Source: Helopsaltes ochotensis (lineage: Eukaryota; Chordata; Aves; Passeriformes; Locustellidae). From it: a stretch of DNA of 64,000 bases. Made by a program: the position numbers and the translations under genes. Shown in pieces: positions 25,850 to 35,472 of the stretch; the first letter of the stretch is position 1; the number at the start of each line of letters is the position of its first letter. The stretch covers positions 1 through 64,000 of the forward strand of contig VXBM01001215.1 of assembly GCA_013400155.1 (NCBI GenBank), read 5' to 3'. The notes beneath the pieces are model-generated. The model made no database searches, was not told the origin of the DNA, and saw only the letters and a program-made list of their open reading frames with translations.

Positions 25850-26490
25850 GCTTCACTCACCATTCCTGACTCCTAGAACCTCTCCTCCCTCAGCAGTGGA
25901 GAAGGTCAGGGAATAAGATTTATTGTCAGTCCATAACAGCTCCCCTCTGCTGCTCCTTACTTTTCCCTTGCTCAAGTGCGGGACTCTCACAGGTTCACCA
26001 TTCTTATCAAAAAACTTCTCCCTGTGTGGGCTCCTCCCCACAAGCCACTATTCCCACCAGGAGTCTGATCCTGTGATGGGTCTCCAACTTCTTCAAGTGT
26101 GCAACCCCCTCCTCCTTCATGGCATCTGCCATGGGTTGCTCTTTGGATATCTGGTCTGCTGTGCACTTTCATGGGCTTCAGGGGAACAATCTGCATCACT
26201 GTGGTCTTCCCCAAGAGTTGGAGAGCCCTTGTTGTCCAGCACCTGGAGCACTCCTTATCTCCTTTCCCACGGACCTTCCTGTCTTCAGGGCTGTTTCTCT
26301 CACATCTTTCCTCACCCTTCTCCACCAAGCAGTGTTTTTCCCTTTCCTATGTACACTTTCCCCAAGTCACCACCATTGGGGTTGCTGGGCTCAGCTCTGC
26401 CCTGTGGTGGATCTGCTGGAGCTGACTGGAACAGGCTGTGCCCAGCAACGGGGCAGACACAGCCTCTCCTGGATCACTGAACTCAATACA
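25850..26490 (+). mobile_element. Degraded avian ERV/LTR-type interspersed repeat
   Basis: A GC-rich block with the recurrent 'CTCC...GTGTGGGCTCCTCCCCACAAGCC' style sub-repeats, the phrase GTCAGTCCATAACAGCTC near 25926, and a terminal part with 'CACCTGGAGCACTCC' followed by a pyrimidine-rich segment. This order is what I know from a common avian LTR-retrovirus-associated repeat. The end near 26490 (ACTCAATACAA) resembles that repeat's terminus after an internal deletion. Several overlapping open frames (185, 150, 113 and 108 codons) arise from its GC-rich, stop-poor sequence and should not be taken as genes. The exact family and orientation are from memory and need a library search. Confidence 0.5.
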
Positions 26491-28139
26491 AGGATAAATA
26501 ACTGCAATGCAATCACCTGTGACACAGAGGAGGTCACAGGTAGGTCTTTTATTTGTTTCTTCTGGTGTTAAACTCCATAAAAAAGTATTTTGAAATGGTT
26601 TCATGGTCAACAGGGCACAAGTGCTGAAAGAATGGGATCAGGTAGCATGAAGTTTTCACACCACATCACTGAAAATATGTGACAGCATGCAATTAATTTT
26701 ATATAAGCTAGTGAGAGACGACAGCTAGATGCCTACTTTATTTGCTACCAGTTTATGTTGCATTCAAAATGAGGCCTTGGAGACAAAAGGCTCTTTTTCA
26801 CATTGCCAGCATGTGAGATGAGGCTGCTAAGGGTGAAAATGTATCATGGTGGCTCAGGTGTGCAAATTTGATAGCACTATTACTTTCAAGTCACCTGCAA
26901 TATACAGGTTCAGCTCCACAGTGCAGTGCCCTACCACCTCCGCAACTGGCACATAATCCAGTGTGGATTCAATTGTAGATTAATTTTTATCCAATAAACA
27001 AAGGTGTTTACATTATATCGTATATCATTGTAACTCACAAAGGAATCTCCCCAAACCCTCTAAAAAGTCATTTGTCATCCTAGATAAGTCCAAAGAAAAA
27101 AATGTTTAGAATGTCTTCAAACTACAATAAACCAAAATAGAGGAATACTTTGAAAAAAAATCTCTGAAATAAAAATGTGTATGTGTGTATGTCAAAGCCT
27201 TCCGTAACATGAATAGAGCATTATAGATTTACGGCTGCAGATAAGCTCATTCCTAAACTTTAAGTCACTAGCCAAACAATTTCATTGAGCTGAAACCGTC
27301 AACAACCTGTGCAGGTCTGAGTTTATTATGTCTAACTCAAGGGGGCACACGAACTCCCTGAGGCAGTGAGGAAGTGAATAGAAATCCAACTTAAAACAGC
27401 TACACACCTCCAAAAAACTCCAGCATTTACTGTCCCAAGGACTCCATCTTACTGTCCAGGAGAACAAACCTTCAAGCTTTCAAAGAATGAAATGAATTAT
27501 GAGTATGTAGAAGTCATGGTTAAATATTGTGCTGGAGGTCAAATGTATATAAAATAAGTGCAACAAAACTAAAAACAAGTTGAAAAAATATTGATGATTG
27601 ACTCTTTGGTCAACACCTGCAAAGGAAGCCCCTACTCAGTGGAGTGTCGAAGACAGGGGAGAGAGAGAGGGGATGAGGAAGGTGTCAGGGAGCAGACTTC
27701 CCTCTGCACACCAGCCTTCCTGGTCTCTCTTAGCAATGGTTATCAGCACTGCTTCCTGCCACATGGTCTTCTGGGCTGGCAGACTCATGCTCACATCTTA
27801 GTGACAGTGTAGCTGCAAAGTAGTTTCTTTCAGTATTGTTTTTATTTTATTTTCCAATTGATTTTATTTTTATTTGTGCACCTAATATTTGCATGTTAAT
27901 ATTGTGTCTAAAATAATTATTCCATACATGCAGATCACTGAAGAAAATACATGCATTTAAGATGACCCTCTTCAAAGGTAGATAGCCCAAGAATACATCC
28001 CAGCCAAGGAATGACTCCCTTTCTCTCCCTTGATTTTACAGGAAGTCTAAAGAAAGAGCTCTGTCATGAATACTTGAATCCTGCAGATGTCTAATGGTAG
28101 GTCAGTATCTGCATCCTAGACAACATATTGGAAAGCCCA
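26491..28139. other. AT-rich noncoding DNA, no gene seen
   Basis: No coding region or recognised repeat. The open frames at 27591-27812 and 27598-27801 are overlapping short frames in a slightly GC-richer spot. Confidence 0.6.
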
Positions 28140-28182
28140 GAGTTGAAAGTAGGGACAGTTGAACATCTTTGAGTAGGTGATC
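28140..28182 (-). mobile_element. Left remnant of the CR1 split by LTR copy B
   Basis: On the minus strand, the sequence GATCACCTACTCAAAG continues the CR1 sequence that stops at 28531-28555 on the other side of the LTR. About 30-40 bp are recognisable before similarity fades. The last six bases, GTGATC (28177-28182), are the target duplication shared with 28531-28536. Confidence 0.45.
28177..28182. repeat. Target-site duplication GTGATC, left copy
   Basis: Perfect 6-bp direct repeat with 28531-28536, bounding an LTR with TG...CA ends. Six bases is the usual duplication length of class II (ERVK-like and alpharetrovirus-like) integrases. Confidence 0.9.
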
Positions 28183-28530
28183 TGTTGCCCTGACTTTTGC
28201 AGCCTTTTTGATGTGTTTCTTACTCCTTAAAGTGGAGTCAGAATTCTCAGTGTTAGGCAGTGCTTTTGTTTTTTCTCATGCTGGTGTTATCTGTAGATAA
28301 AGTTTGTTTAGGAAATGTCTTGGGTAAATATCACATACACTCTGATGAAAAAAACCACTTGACTGACTGTCGGTTAGGCCAGTGGAGTTGGAGAGGTGGC
28401 CACACTCTCATCCAATCCCTGGCATGGATCTGAGATCTATATAAGAAGGAAAGAATAAAGTCAAGCCCTCTTTTGATCCTTCTCCTCATCGAGCGTCCTG
28501 CGTGGTTCTTGCTGTGCTAAACAGCCCACA
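28183..28530 (+). mobile_element. Solo LTR, copy B (348 bp, class II-like)
   Basis: Starts TGTTGCCCTG and ends AGCCCACA, flanked by a perfect GTGATC duplication on each side. Internal landmarks in order are CCAAT at 28412-28416, a TATATAAG box at 28438-28445 and the poly-A signal AATAAA at 28454-28459, which is the compact U3-R-U5 layout of a retroviral LTR. It aligns over its whole length with the reverse complement of 31802-32147, at roughly 80% by eye. There is no internal region and no second LTR, so it is the product of LTR-LTR recombination. It is inserted within a CR1 copy. Confidence 0.93.
28412..28459 (+). promoter_or_regulatory. LTR promoter and poly-A signal of copy B
   Basis: CCAAT box (28412-28416), TATA box TATATAAG (28438-28445) and AATAAA (28454-28459) lie close together, so any transcript start would fall just downstream of the TATA box. 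The elements look intact. Copy C has TACTTAAG at the equivalent TATA position. Activity is not shown by sequence alone. Confidence 0.7.
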
Positions 28531-28536
28531 GTGATC
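28531..28536. repeat. Target-site duplication GTGATC, right copy
   Basis: Pairs with 28177-28182 around LTR copy B. It is also part of the interrupted CR1 (minus-strand AAGGATCACC). Confidence 0.9.
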
Positions 28537-29425
28537 CTTGAATATTAACCAACTTTCTTGGGCCTACCTTTCCTCCAGGGTTGTGTCCCATGGTACTCGC
28601 CGAGCCGATTCTTGAAGAGGCCAAAGGCTGCTCTACTGAAGTGCAGGGTAGTGAGCTTGCAGTGTGCCCTCCTCACTGCGCTTGATCTTGAGTTCCAATG
28701 TGTCATGGTTGTTGTCCTAAAGCCTCATATTTGCCACCAGCCCCTCCTCATGGGCAAGAACAAGGTCCAGCATAGCACCTCTTCTCATTGGCTCCTCTAT
28801 CACTTGGAGAAGAAATTATCCTCAGCATATACCGGGAACTTCCTGGATGGCTTATGCCTTCATCTTCCTTGTCTTCCTGGTCTTGTGGCTTGTGTCAGAC
28901 TCCTGCTACAATGTCACCTATCCCTGCCCTCCCTTTAATCCTCACCCATAAGCTCTCAGTCATCTCCTCATCCATCCCACACAAAACATCATGTGCTGCG
29001 GCTGGTCACTGACAGGGAGAGTGCCAATGTCCTCGTCTCCTCTGTTTGTCCTTCCTAAAGAGCCAGTGTCCTTCCATCCCAACAGTCCAGTCACAGGATT
29101 CAACCCACCATGTCTCCATGATGCCACTAAGATCATAGCCCTGCTGGCATGGTCATACCTTTGACTCCTCTTGCTTATTTCCCTTAGTTCTTTGTCCATT
29201 TGCATAGAGGCATTTAAGCTGGGCCTCCAATGAGGCTGACTTCCTGGCTGAAATGGCTGGAATTCCTTTGGGCTGCTCCGCAGGTGCTTCTGCTGACCTG
29301 TGATGCCTCTCCAGGCTCTGGGCATCTATTGCTGACACAGGCATCAAACTGGTAGGAGTGGGTTGGACTGAGGTTTCCCCCCCCTGGCAAGTGTAATTTA
29401 AAGCCCTCTCCACCAGCTTGGCAAC
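28537..29425 (-). mobile_element. CR1 LINE fragment: ORF2 start and endonuclease domain
   Basis: On the minus strand the sequence encodes, in pieces, the start of CR1 ORF2 and its endonuclease. 29153-29413 is open for 86 codons and includes SLEAQLKCLYANGQRTKGN. Then come a block equivalent to the 'ETWW' motif near 29110, an SLWVRIKGRAG-like block near 28935 and an EEPMRRGAMLDLVLAHEEGL block near 28750. The final 'LDF-RRADFGLF' region (28600-28650) leads into the LTR insertion point. Frameshifts and stops separate the blocks, and about 110 bp seem missing between 28860 and 28920. The reverse transcriptase and 3' end are absent, because the copy stops shortly beyond the LTR. The 5' limit near 29425 is approximate. 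Confidence 0.85.
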
Positions 29426-30535
29426 CCTATGGCCTATGTGTGTGACACAGATTCTTCACTCTTGATTCCAAGGCTGTGCAGAGTCCCTTTCCACTGGGAC
29501 AGATCCACAAGGGTGCATGTGCACCAAGTCAATAGAGCAGATGTGTGTTTCAGCAGAAGTTGTGGGTTTTGAGGGTCTTGGAAAGTTAGGGTCCAAGTCC
29601 TATCCTTGAAAAAGGTACTGCAAAATAGGAATGAGATTCTTGTTATCTCAGTGCTATTTTTTATTTTCTGAGAAGCTTTACTAAACTGAGAAGCTCTTTT
29701 AAAAATTATATAATAAATCATTGAATAGTTCATTGTCAGCCCAAGTCTGAACAATTAGCAGAATATTAATTATAAAAGTGTCTAAAATTAAAGAGAATGA
29801 GTTGATTAAAGGCATCAAAAGGCAAAGTCAAATATTGATCTTTTTTATTTTCCTTTGTTTACTACTTGCTCCTTCTCCTAAGTAAGCTAGAGAAAAAGAC
29901 TATTTATTTTTCTTTTTTTTTGTCTCTTCCCCCTCTCCCCCCCCCCTTTTTTTTTTTTTTAAGTACAGCCCTGGATTTCAGACTATTTCACAGGGTGGGC
30001 AACAACTGGAACAGACAGAATTTTGCTTGAAAAATGGGACAGAAGCTTAAAAAAATTTAATATTTAGCAAATGTCATAATGTATTCTAGGCCAGGTTCTC
30101 ACTTGGTGCTGCTGGAGGTTAGTGTCTTTGACGTCAATGGAATGGTTCTCATTTCCAACAGGTGCACTCCCAGCCCACCAGCCCAGTGTTTGCACCATAT
30201 ACACCATAAGGGAAACAAAGGAATACTGAGAGAGCTTTATCTATTTGCCTAAAGTAAAAAAGCTGTTTTCTTATGGGTGAGTGCTATAAACTTGCTGGTT
30301 GAGTGCATGTGCTCAAATAAAAGGCTACATTGTTTTCCGTACTCAGTATAGTCTGTTGGATTTTCAGAGCTGGTTTGCTGTTTACCACAAACACAGAGGG
30401 CTTTGTACTCACTCTGACCTTTGGATAAGAATTCATCCTTTGAAGTGTTCATGATTTCTTCTAGATTTGACTAAAACATATTTTTTCTTTGCGGTCTGGC
30501 CAAAATTCTTCCTTCAACAATTGCTTGATGGTCAC
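29426..30535. other. Noncoding DNA with a polypyrimidine tract
   Basis: No gene seen. The 106-codon open frame on the minus strand at 29434-29754 shows no known domain. A C/T-only tract lies at 29923-29960. Confidence 0.5.
29923..29960 (+). repeat. Polypyrimidine tract (C/T only, 38 nt)
   Basis: Thirty-eight consecutive pyrimidines, including a run of ten C (29937-29946) followed by fourteen T (29947-29960). Such tracts can form triplex structures and are prone to sequencing length errors. Confidence 0.9.
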
Positions 30536-30996
30536 AATATGGGCTCTTCACTTCAAGAAAGACATTGAGATATCGAGGCATGTCCAGAAAAAGGCAAAAA
30601 ATTTAGTGAAGGGTCTAGAAATTAAATCCTGTGAGAGGCTGAGGACCCAGCATTTAGCCTGGAGAAAAGGCAACTCAGGGGAAAATTTATTACTCTCTAG
30701 AACTACCAATAAGGAGGTGGAGGTTGAGGTGGAGGCAACCTGGACAAGAGTAAATGGCCTCAAGCTGTACCAGAGGAGGTTCAGGTTGGACATCTGGAAG
30801 CATTTCTTCTCTGAAGGGATAGTTAAGCATTGGAATGGGCTGCCCAGAGATATAGTGTAGTCATCATCCCTAGAGGTGCTCAAGAAGCGACTGGATGTGG
30901 CACTGAGAGCTGTGGTTTAGTTGACATGCTGGTGCTCAGTCAGAAGTTGATGATCTTGGAGGACTCTTTCAACCTTAATGATTATATCATTCTAAA
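30536..30996 (+). mobile_element. CR1 LINE 3' end, plus strand
   Basis: Begins with the CR1 ORF2 C-terminal stretch 'CTTCAAGAAAGACATTGAG', continues through the typical 'AGGAGGTTCAGGTTGGACAT' and 'GGAATGGGCTGCCCAGAGA' segments, and ends with a CR1 tail of the ATGATTATATCATTCT type at about 30979-30994. The 123-codon open frame at 30489-30860 lies largely within this 3' region and is the remnant of the ORF2 C-terminus. 5' truncation is usual for CR1. Confidence 0.9.
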
Positions 30997-31414
30997 TCTC
31001 CTTGGGAAATTTTATGCTTTTAAATGAATGAAGAAATTTTACATATCTACATGTTTACTTCTTAAGACACCCTCAAGGCCATCCTACTTCATTCTACTGT
31101 AATTGTGGTGGTATGAGGCTCAAAGTGGCTGAGGTGATTTCCTTTTTCTCTCAAGTAGATCTATATTGGAGAAGATTAAATTCAATGAAATGACTCAAGT
31201 GATCCAGGAGTATTTCAGATGACAAATCTATGGAAGTAAAACTACCCCTCTCTGTCTTTCTGTAATGTATAATCTTAATGTATAATTCTGTGTCTCTCTT
31301 TACCCTCCTCTGCCTCATAAAATAGTTATTGAAATATTCCTCTTCTGCCACTGTCAAAGCCCACTGTGCTTTCACTTATGAAACTCCTCTCTTAGCCTTC
31401 AGCTCTTGCTATAC
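30997..31414. other. Noncoding spacer between CR1 fragments
   Basis: No coding region or repeat recognised. Confidence 0.6.
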
Positions 31415-31535
31415 AACACTAAATTGGGAGGAGCTTTCCACTGTCTTGAGGGCAGAGAGGTCCTGCTGAGAGACCTCAACAAATTAGAGAAATGAGCTAT
31501 CACCAACCATATAAAGCAACATCATATAAGATGCG
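31415..31535 (+). mobile_element. Short CR1 LINE fragment, plus strand
   Basis: Contains 'ACTAAATTGGGAGGAGC' (the DDTKLGG region of ORF2) followed by 'GAGGTCCTGCTGAGAGACCT' and the part equivalent to 'LDKLEKWA'. About 120 bp remain. It is on the same strand as the 30536-30996 copy, but it represents an earlier part of ORF2 lying downstream of it. It is therefore either a separate insertion or a rearranged piece. Confidence 0.7.
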
Positions 31536-31795
31536 GTTTTCTAGAACACTGACCTTCATCAGGATTAATTTTATAAATATCCCTTTGAATTTGCTGTTTC
31601 ATTTTTGAAAACAACACCTAGTTACTGGGATCATGTGTGCCAGAGTTAAATAACAGATGTTGTCAGAGCATTACTTCCAGCATTTTAGCAAAGGCTTACA
31701 TTCTGCGAAATTCCCATAGTTATAGGTGAGATAATTAACTACTGCTTCTCAATGCTTGCCTGCAGATTTAAGGCCTCTCTCTATATCTTGGTGCA
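31536..31795. other. Noncoding spacer
   Basis: Nothing recognised. Confidence 0.6.
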
Positions 31796-31801
31796 GTGTG
31801 G
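31796..31801. repeat. Target-site duplication GTGTGG, left copy
   Basis: Perfect 6-bp match to 32148-32153, bounding LTR copy C. Confidence 0.9.
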
Positions 31802-32147
31802 TGTGGGCTGTTCAGCTTAGTAAGGACTACACAGGACACTCGATGAGGAGAAGGACCCAAAAGAGGGCCTTTGTTTATTCTTTCTTTCTTAAGTAGACCG
31901 CAGGTCCATGCCAGGGATTGGATGAGAAGGTGAACACCTCTCATCTCCAACTGGCCTAGCTGATAGTCAATCAGTATAATTTGCATCTAAAGGTATGTGA
32001 TGTTTACCAATCCATTTCCCAAAACAAACCTTATCTTACAGATACACTAGCGTGGGAATAGCAAAGCACTGCCTAAACATTGAGAATTCTGACTCTACTC
32101 TAAAAGCTAAGAAACGCATCAGAAAGGCTGCAAAAATCAGGGCAACA
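31802..32147 (-). mobile_element. Solo LTR, copy C (346 bp, class II-like)
   Basis: On the minus strand it starts TGTTGCCCTGA at 32147 and ends AGCCCACA at 31802, and is flanked by perfect GTGTGG duplications. Minus-strand landmarks are a CCAAT box (ATTGG on the plus strand at 31917-31921), a degenerate TATA box TACTTAAG, and an AATAAA poly-A signal (TTTATT on the plus strand at 31874-31879). The whole element is an inverted copy of 28183-28530. Its first 150 bases are nearly identical to copy A at the start of the window. No internal retroviral region is present. Confidence 0.93.
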
Positions 32148-32153
32148 GTGTGG
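32148..32153. repeat. Target-site duplication GTGTGG, right copy
   Basis: Pairs with 31796-31801 around LTR copy C. Confidence 0.9.
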
Positions 32154-32650
32154 TACTTTAGTCTGCCTTATTCCAGCTTCTTATTTGGTATCTTTTACAG
32201 AGATAGAAAGCCCTCTTTCACCCAAAATCTTTCCAGTAGTAATACATTCCTTGTTCACTGATTTTTAGTGTTTGGGTCATGGTAGTGCTTTGATAAACAA
32301 AACCTTAATTTTAAAATGTTTCAAATGATTGGTTGCTGTTTCTACAGTCAGGTGAATGACCAGGAAACAGAAAGAAAACATTCTTGTTGATCCAAGGAAA
32401 CCTTTAAGGAGACTGAGAACAGCCTAAATCTCCTGGGGTGAAAGTAGGAACAAGAAAAGTGTGCGGGTGTGTCTCAAATAGTTGTGTTTGTTCCTTAGAC
32501 TTTTAGACCTTCAAAAATAGCCTGGTCTGATAAGACTTCAGTATTCACTAAGTCCACTAAGTTTGCAACTGCCTGCTGCTGAATTTAAAACCCGCAAGAA
32601 TTTGCAGCAGACTTTCACTACACTATCTTTGTACATCCTACACTTAATCC
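32154..32650. other. Noncoding spacer
   Basis: AT-rich, no gene or repeat recognised. Confidence 0.55.
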
Positions 32651-33152
32651 TGTCTTTGTCTGGGATAAAGATAATTTTCTGTGTTTTGGATTTAGGATAA
32701 GAATAATGTTGTTAACACACTGTTTTATGTGGCTGAGTAGTATTTACACTAAACCAAGGCCTTTTCATCTTCTCACGCTGCCCTGCCAGCAAGGAGGGCT
32801 AGTGGGTCACAAGAACCTGGGAGGGAACATAGGCAAGACAACTGACCCAAACTGGCCAAAGCGATATTCAATGTCATAAAATGTCATGCTGAGCAAAAAT
32901 ACTGGGTGGAGTTGACTGGGGGACCGTGGATTGCTGCTCGACAACTGATCGGTCAGTGGGTGATGAGCAACTGCATTGTGCACCACTTGCTTTGCATATT
33001 CTTTTACCATTATTACTATTTTACCTTCCTTTTCTGTCTGATTAAAATATCTTTATCTCAACTCATGAGTTTTACCATTGTTTTTTCTAATTTTCTCTCC
33101 TATCCCACTGGGGTGCAGTGAGGTGTTTATCCTGCTAGGTTAAATCGCAACA
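32651..33152 (+). mobile_element. 5' LTR of a defective endogenous retrovirus (different family)
   Basis: Starts at about TGTCTTTGTCTGGGATAAAG and ends CGCAACA at 33152. The order of segments matches a widespread avian LTR I recognise from memory: a 'GGCCTTTTCATCTTCTCAC' block, 'CTGACCCAAACTGGCCAAAG', 'ATTAAAATATCTTTATCTCA' (poly-A signal ATTAAA at 33041-33046) and a final 'ATCCCACTGGGG...GGTTAAA'. It is followed directly by retroviral leader-like and gag-like sequence, so it is a 5' LTR and not a solo one. It does not resemble the LTR of copies A-C. No matching 3' LTR is found in the window. The start is less certain than the end. Confidence 0.75.
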
Positions 33153-33700
33153 ATCCTTATGAGGCCCAGTTTGGGGCTTGAAGGATCGAGATAACGACTG
33201 ATGTGACCAAAACATGTTAAAACAAATTGTTACAATAGTTACAAGCATTCATTGTATTAAGTTAATAGCCTTTGGTCATGATGTTGATTTATTTACTCTC
33301 AGCGTTGGTACACTTGTACTCAGGGTTGTGTATGCAACACCTTATTTGCTGCATGTGTTTCCTGTTGTGCTGGGGGTTGAGTTAAGGTTGTAAGTTTGCT
33401 GTTCATTTTGTGCAATACTGGCTTATGATAAGAAAAAATGGCTAGTTGTGAGACTAATCTGTATTTCTACTCAGTATTGATGTCATCTCCATATTTCAAG
33501 AACCGTCTGTCAGAGCTATTAATAATTGCACCTTTTACCCTTTCTCCCCAAAGAAGGAGCCTCCGGGCTAGCTCTTGAGAATGTTGAATATCCTTGAGAG
33601 GTTCAACCAGCATATTCCTATTACTATGCCTCCTGAATGTGTTGGATATCTTGCTTAAGGCTAAACATCTCTTTAAGAACATCACCCAGAGATCTACCCT
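33153..33700 (+). mobile_element. Retroviral leader region of the ERV
   Basis: Just after the LTR comes GCCCAGTTTGGGGCTTGAAGG (33164-33184), which looks like a decayed primer-binding site and leader start. The remainder of this stretch has no open frame of note and sits where the 5' leader belongs, before gag. Which tRNA primed the element cannot be read with confidence because the site is mutated. Confidence 0.5.
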
Positions 33701-34975
33701 GAGGATGGATAGGTATGAGTATCAGGATGTGTGGGATAGAACGGACAAATACCAAAGAAAGTGGGCACCTCCAGTGTTTTGGAACTTTACCAGTGAACAA
33801 GTCCAGAGTCCTGAAAAACTACTGAAATATTTGGAAATGGTATGCTGTGACCCTGTGAATTCCAGAGAGACACAAATCACTGGAACACAATGTGCTGGAG
33901 CCTGGTCCATGTCTTTTGAGCCATGTGCATTGCCCTAAAAGGGAAGAGAAGGTCTGTGGATCGGAGAACAAAACAACAGACACCACAGATAATCCAACCC
34001 CTGCACTGCAGCTGAACCCAAGAACCAACCTGTGCTGTATCAGTCACGCCTATATACAAGAAGTATTGGAAGTCAGATCATTTAGAAAGGGAATAAATTC
34101 CTGCTAGGAGGAGGAAGAAGGAAGAACTGGACAAAGCAGACTGCTCTAAAGCCCGACCATTACAAGAAGAGGAGGAGAAAGAGGCAGGATTCATAAATGA
34201 GGCAGTAATAACTCAATCCCTATTCCTGAGGGAGTTACAGGATATATGAAAAGATTCTAGCTGTCATCCAGGTGAACATATTGTCACCTGGCTGCTCTGA
34301 TGCCAGAATTGGAGCAGCTGGCATCACTTCCTAAGGAAGGGGGCATTGAGAAGACAATTGGAAAAAGGGACACAAGTTCTCAGCCTCTGGAGAAACTTCT
34401 TTTCAGGCATGAAGGAAAGGAATCCCTTCAAGGAAGATGCTATACGACACCCAGACAACTGGACCAACATGGAGGGAGGTTTGCAGTACTCGAAGGAATT
34501 AGAAGTGCTAATGTGATTTATAGTGATCTGGACCATGAGAAGGTACCCAAAAATCCAGATGAAGTCAAGTGCACATGATCCATGGACTGAATTTCTACAG
34601 AGTGCATCATCAGCATATGCTAACTCCTTCACTTGTGGTAATGACCTGGAAAGAAGATGAGGGAGAAATGGTGGATGAATTAATTGGCTAGCCAACACTG
34701 TCACTAGAGAGGAAGTCTCTCTACATCCCTATGGGTCTGCATCTGGGCTGTGGAAAAACTGTCATGGGAAATTCAGCAGTTCAAAAGGGATATGTTCTAC
34801 TCCTCACCTGTACAAAGCAATACCTCAGGTATTAGGAAAAAGATTTCCTCTGTTCCAGAGGGAGGATATACACCATGGGGAAAATGCAGCTTGTCTGGGG
34901 TTCCACAGAGGGGACATTAGGAAATGGGATGGACAATCTACCTCAGCCCTAGAGGTATGGGTGTCTGAACTGAAA
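33700..34975 (+). pseudogene. Endogenous retrovirus gag remnant, broken
   Basis: Frame fragments typical of an avian ERV gag lie in order on the plus strand. The tail of an open frame at 33594-33938 carries a tryptophan- and aromatic-rich block. A 92-codon open piece at 34300-34578 ends in VIYSDLDHEKVPKNPDEVKCT-like residues. A later block at about 34898-34975 reads RGDIRKWDGQSTSALE, which I recognise as a conserved late-gag motif of a common avian ERV lineage. Stops and frameshifts separate the three parts, so no functional structural protein could be made. The function in the ancestor would have been virion assembly. Assignment to gag rests on motif order plus its place between an LTR and a protease relic. 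Confidence 0.65.
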
Positions 34976-35129
34976 GGGGAAAAAAAACCAAAACAACTAT
35001 AAAAAGAGAAACCCTTTTGTGCAAAATTTCCAGCAAAGTTGCTGTTTCAGTTTCTAGTGGGCAGTTCCAAAGAGAGTAGAAAGGTTGATCTTAGTTGTGA
35101 TATTAATAAAGATACTTTTTATTTGTATT

Positions 35130-35325
35130 TACAAAAAGGGAATAACAAATACTGTGTCCAGGACTAGAGGGGCCCTGCCTTCAGCCAGGTAGGACAATAT
35201 AGTTTACTGGACTGTGTGGATCCAGTTGGCCTGGCACATTATATCCACAGGCTCTAGCAGACACTGGTGTGGTGTCATCAAGGCACAAAGGGGCAGAACT
35301 CATCTGGATTCTGTGACAGGGAGGA
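35130..35325 (+). pseudogene. Retroviral aspartic protease remnant
   Basis: The sequence at 35251-35271 reads Ala-Leu-Ala-Asp-Thr-Gly-Val, with the DTG catalytic triad of retroviral aspartic proteases at 35260-35268. The 120 bases before it follow the pattern of the gag-pro junction of the same avian ERV lineage. After DTG several codons seem to be deleted, and the relic stops near 35325, where CR1-like sequence begins. Reverse transcriptase, integrase and env are missing. It is inactive. Confidence 0.6.
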
Positions 35326-35472
35326 TTTGGCTTTATCATCGTGTAGGTTATTTATGAAAATACGAGACAATATTGACTCCTGATGTGTGCTGCTTGTGTC
35401 CAGTCTCACAGTGACACAACTGATATGTGAGGTGTCAGACCCAATGTGTGGTTCCCTGGCTTTTCGCATAGA
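35325..35472 (-). mobile_element. CR1-like LINE fragment (reverse transcriptase)
   Basis: The minus strand is open over 35278-35469 and includes QESILSRIFINNLHDD, comparable to the segment of the CR1 reverse transcriptase just before the catalytic aspartates. Downstream of it in frame is KAKSSLSQNPDE, in the position of the catalytic F-ADD block but without the two aspartates. It directly abuts the ERV protease relic, so one element may have inserted into or been joined to the other. Confidence 0.5.

Noticed and set aside
25923..26571. Open frames of 185, 150, 113 and 108 codons as novel genes
   Set aside because: They overlap in several phases on both strands within a decayed LTR-type repeat. 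None has a recognisable domain or gene context.
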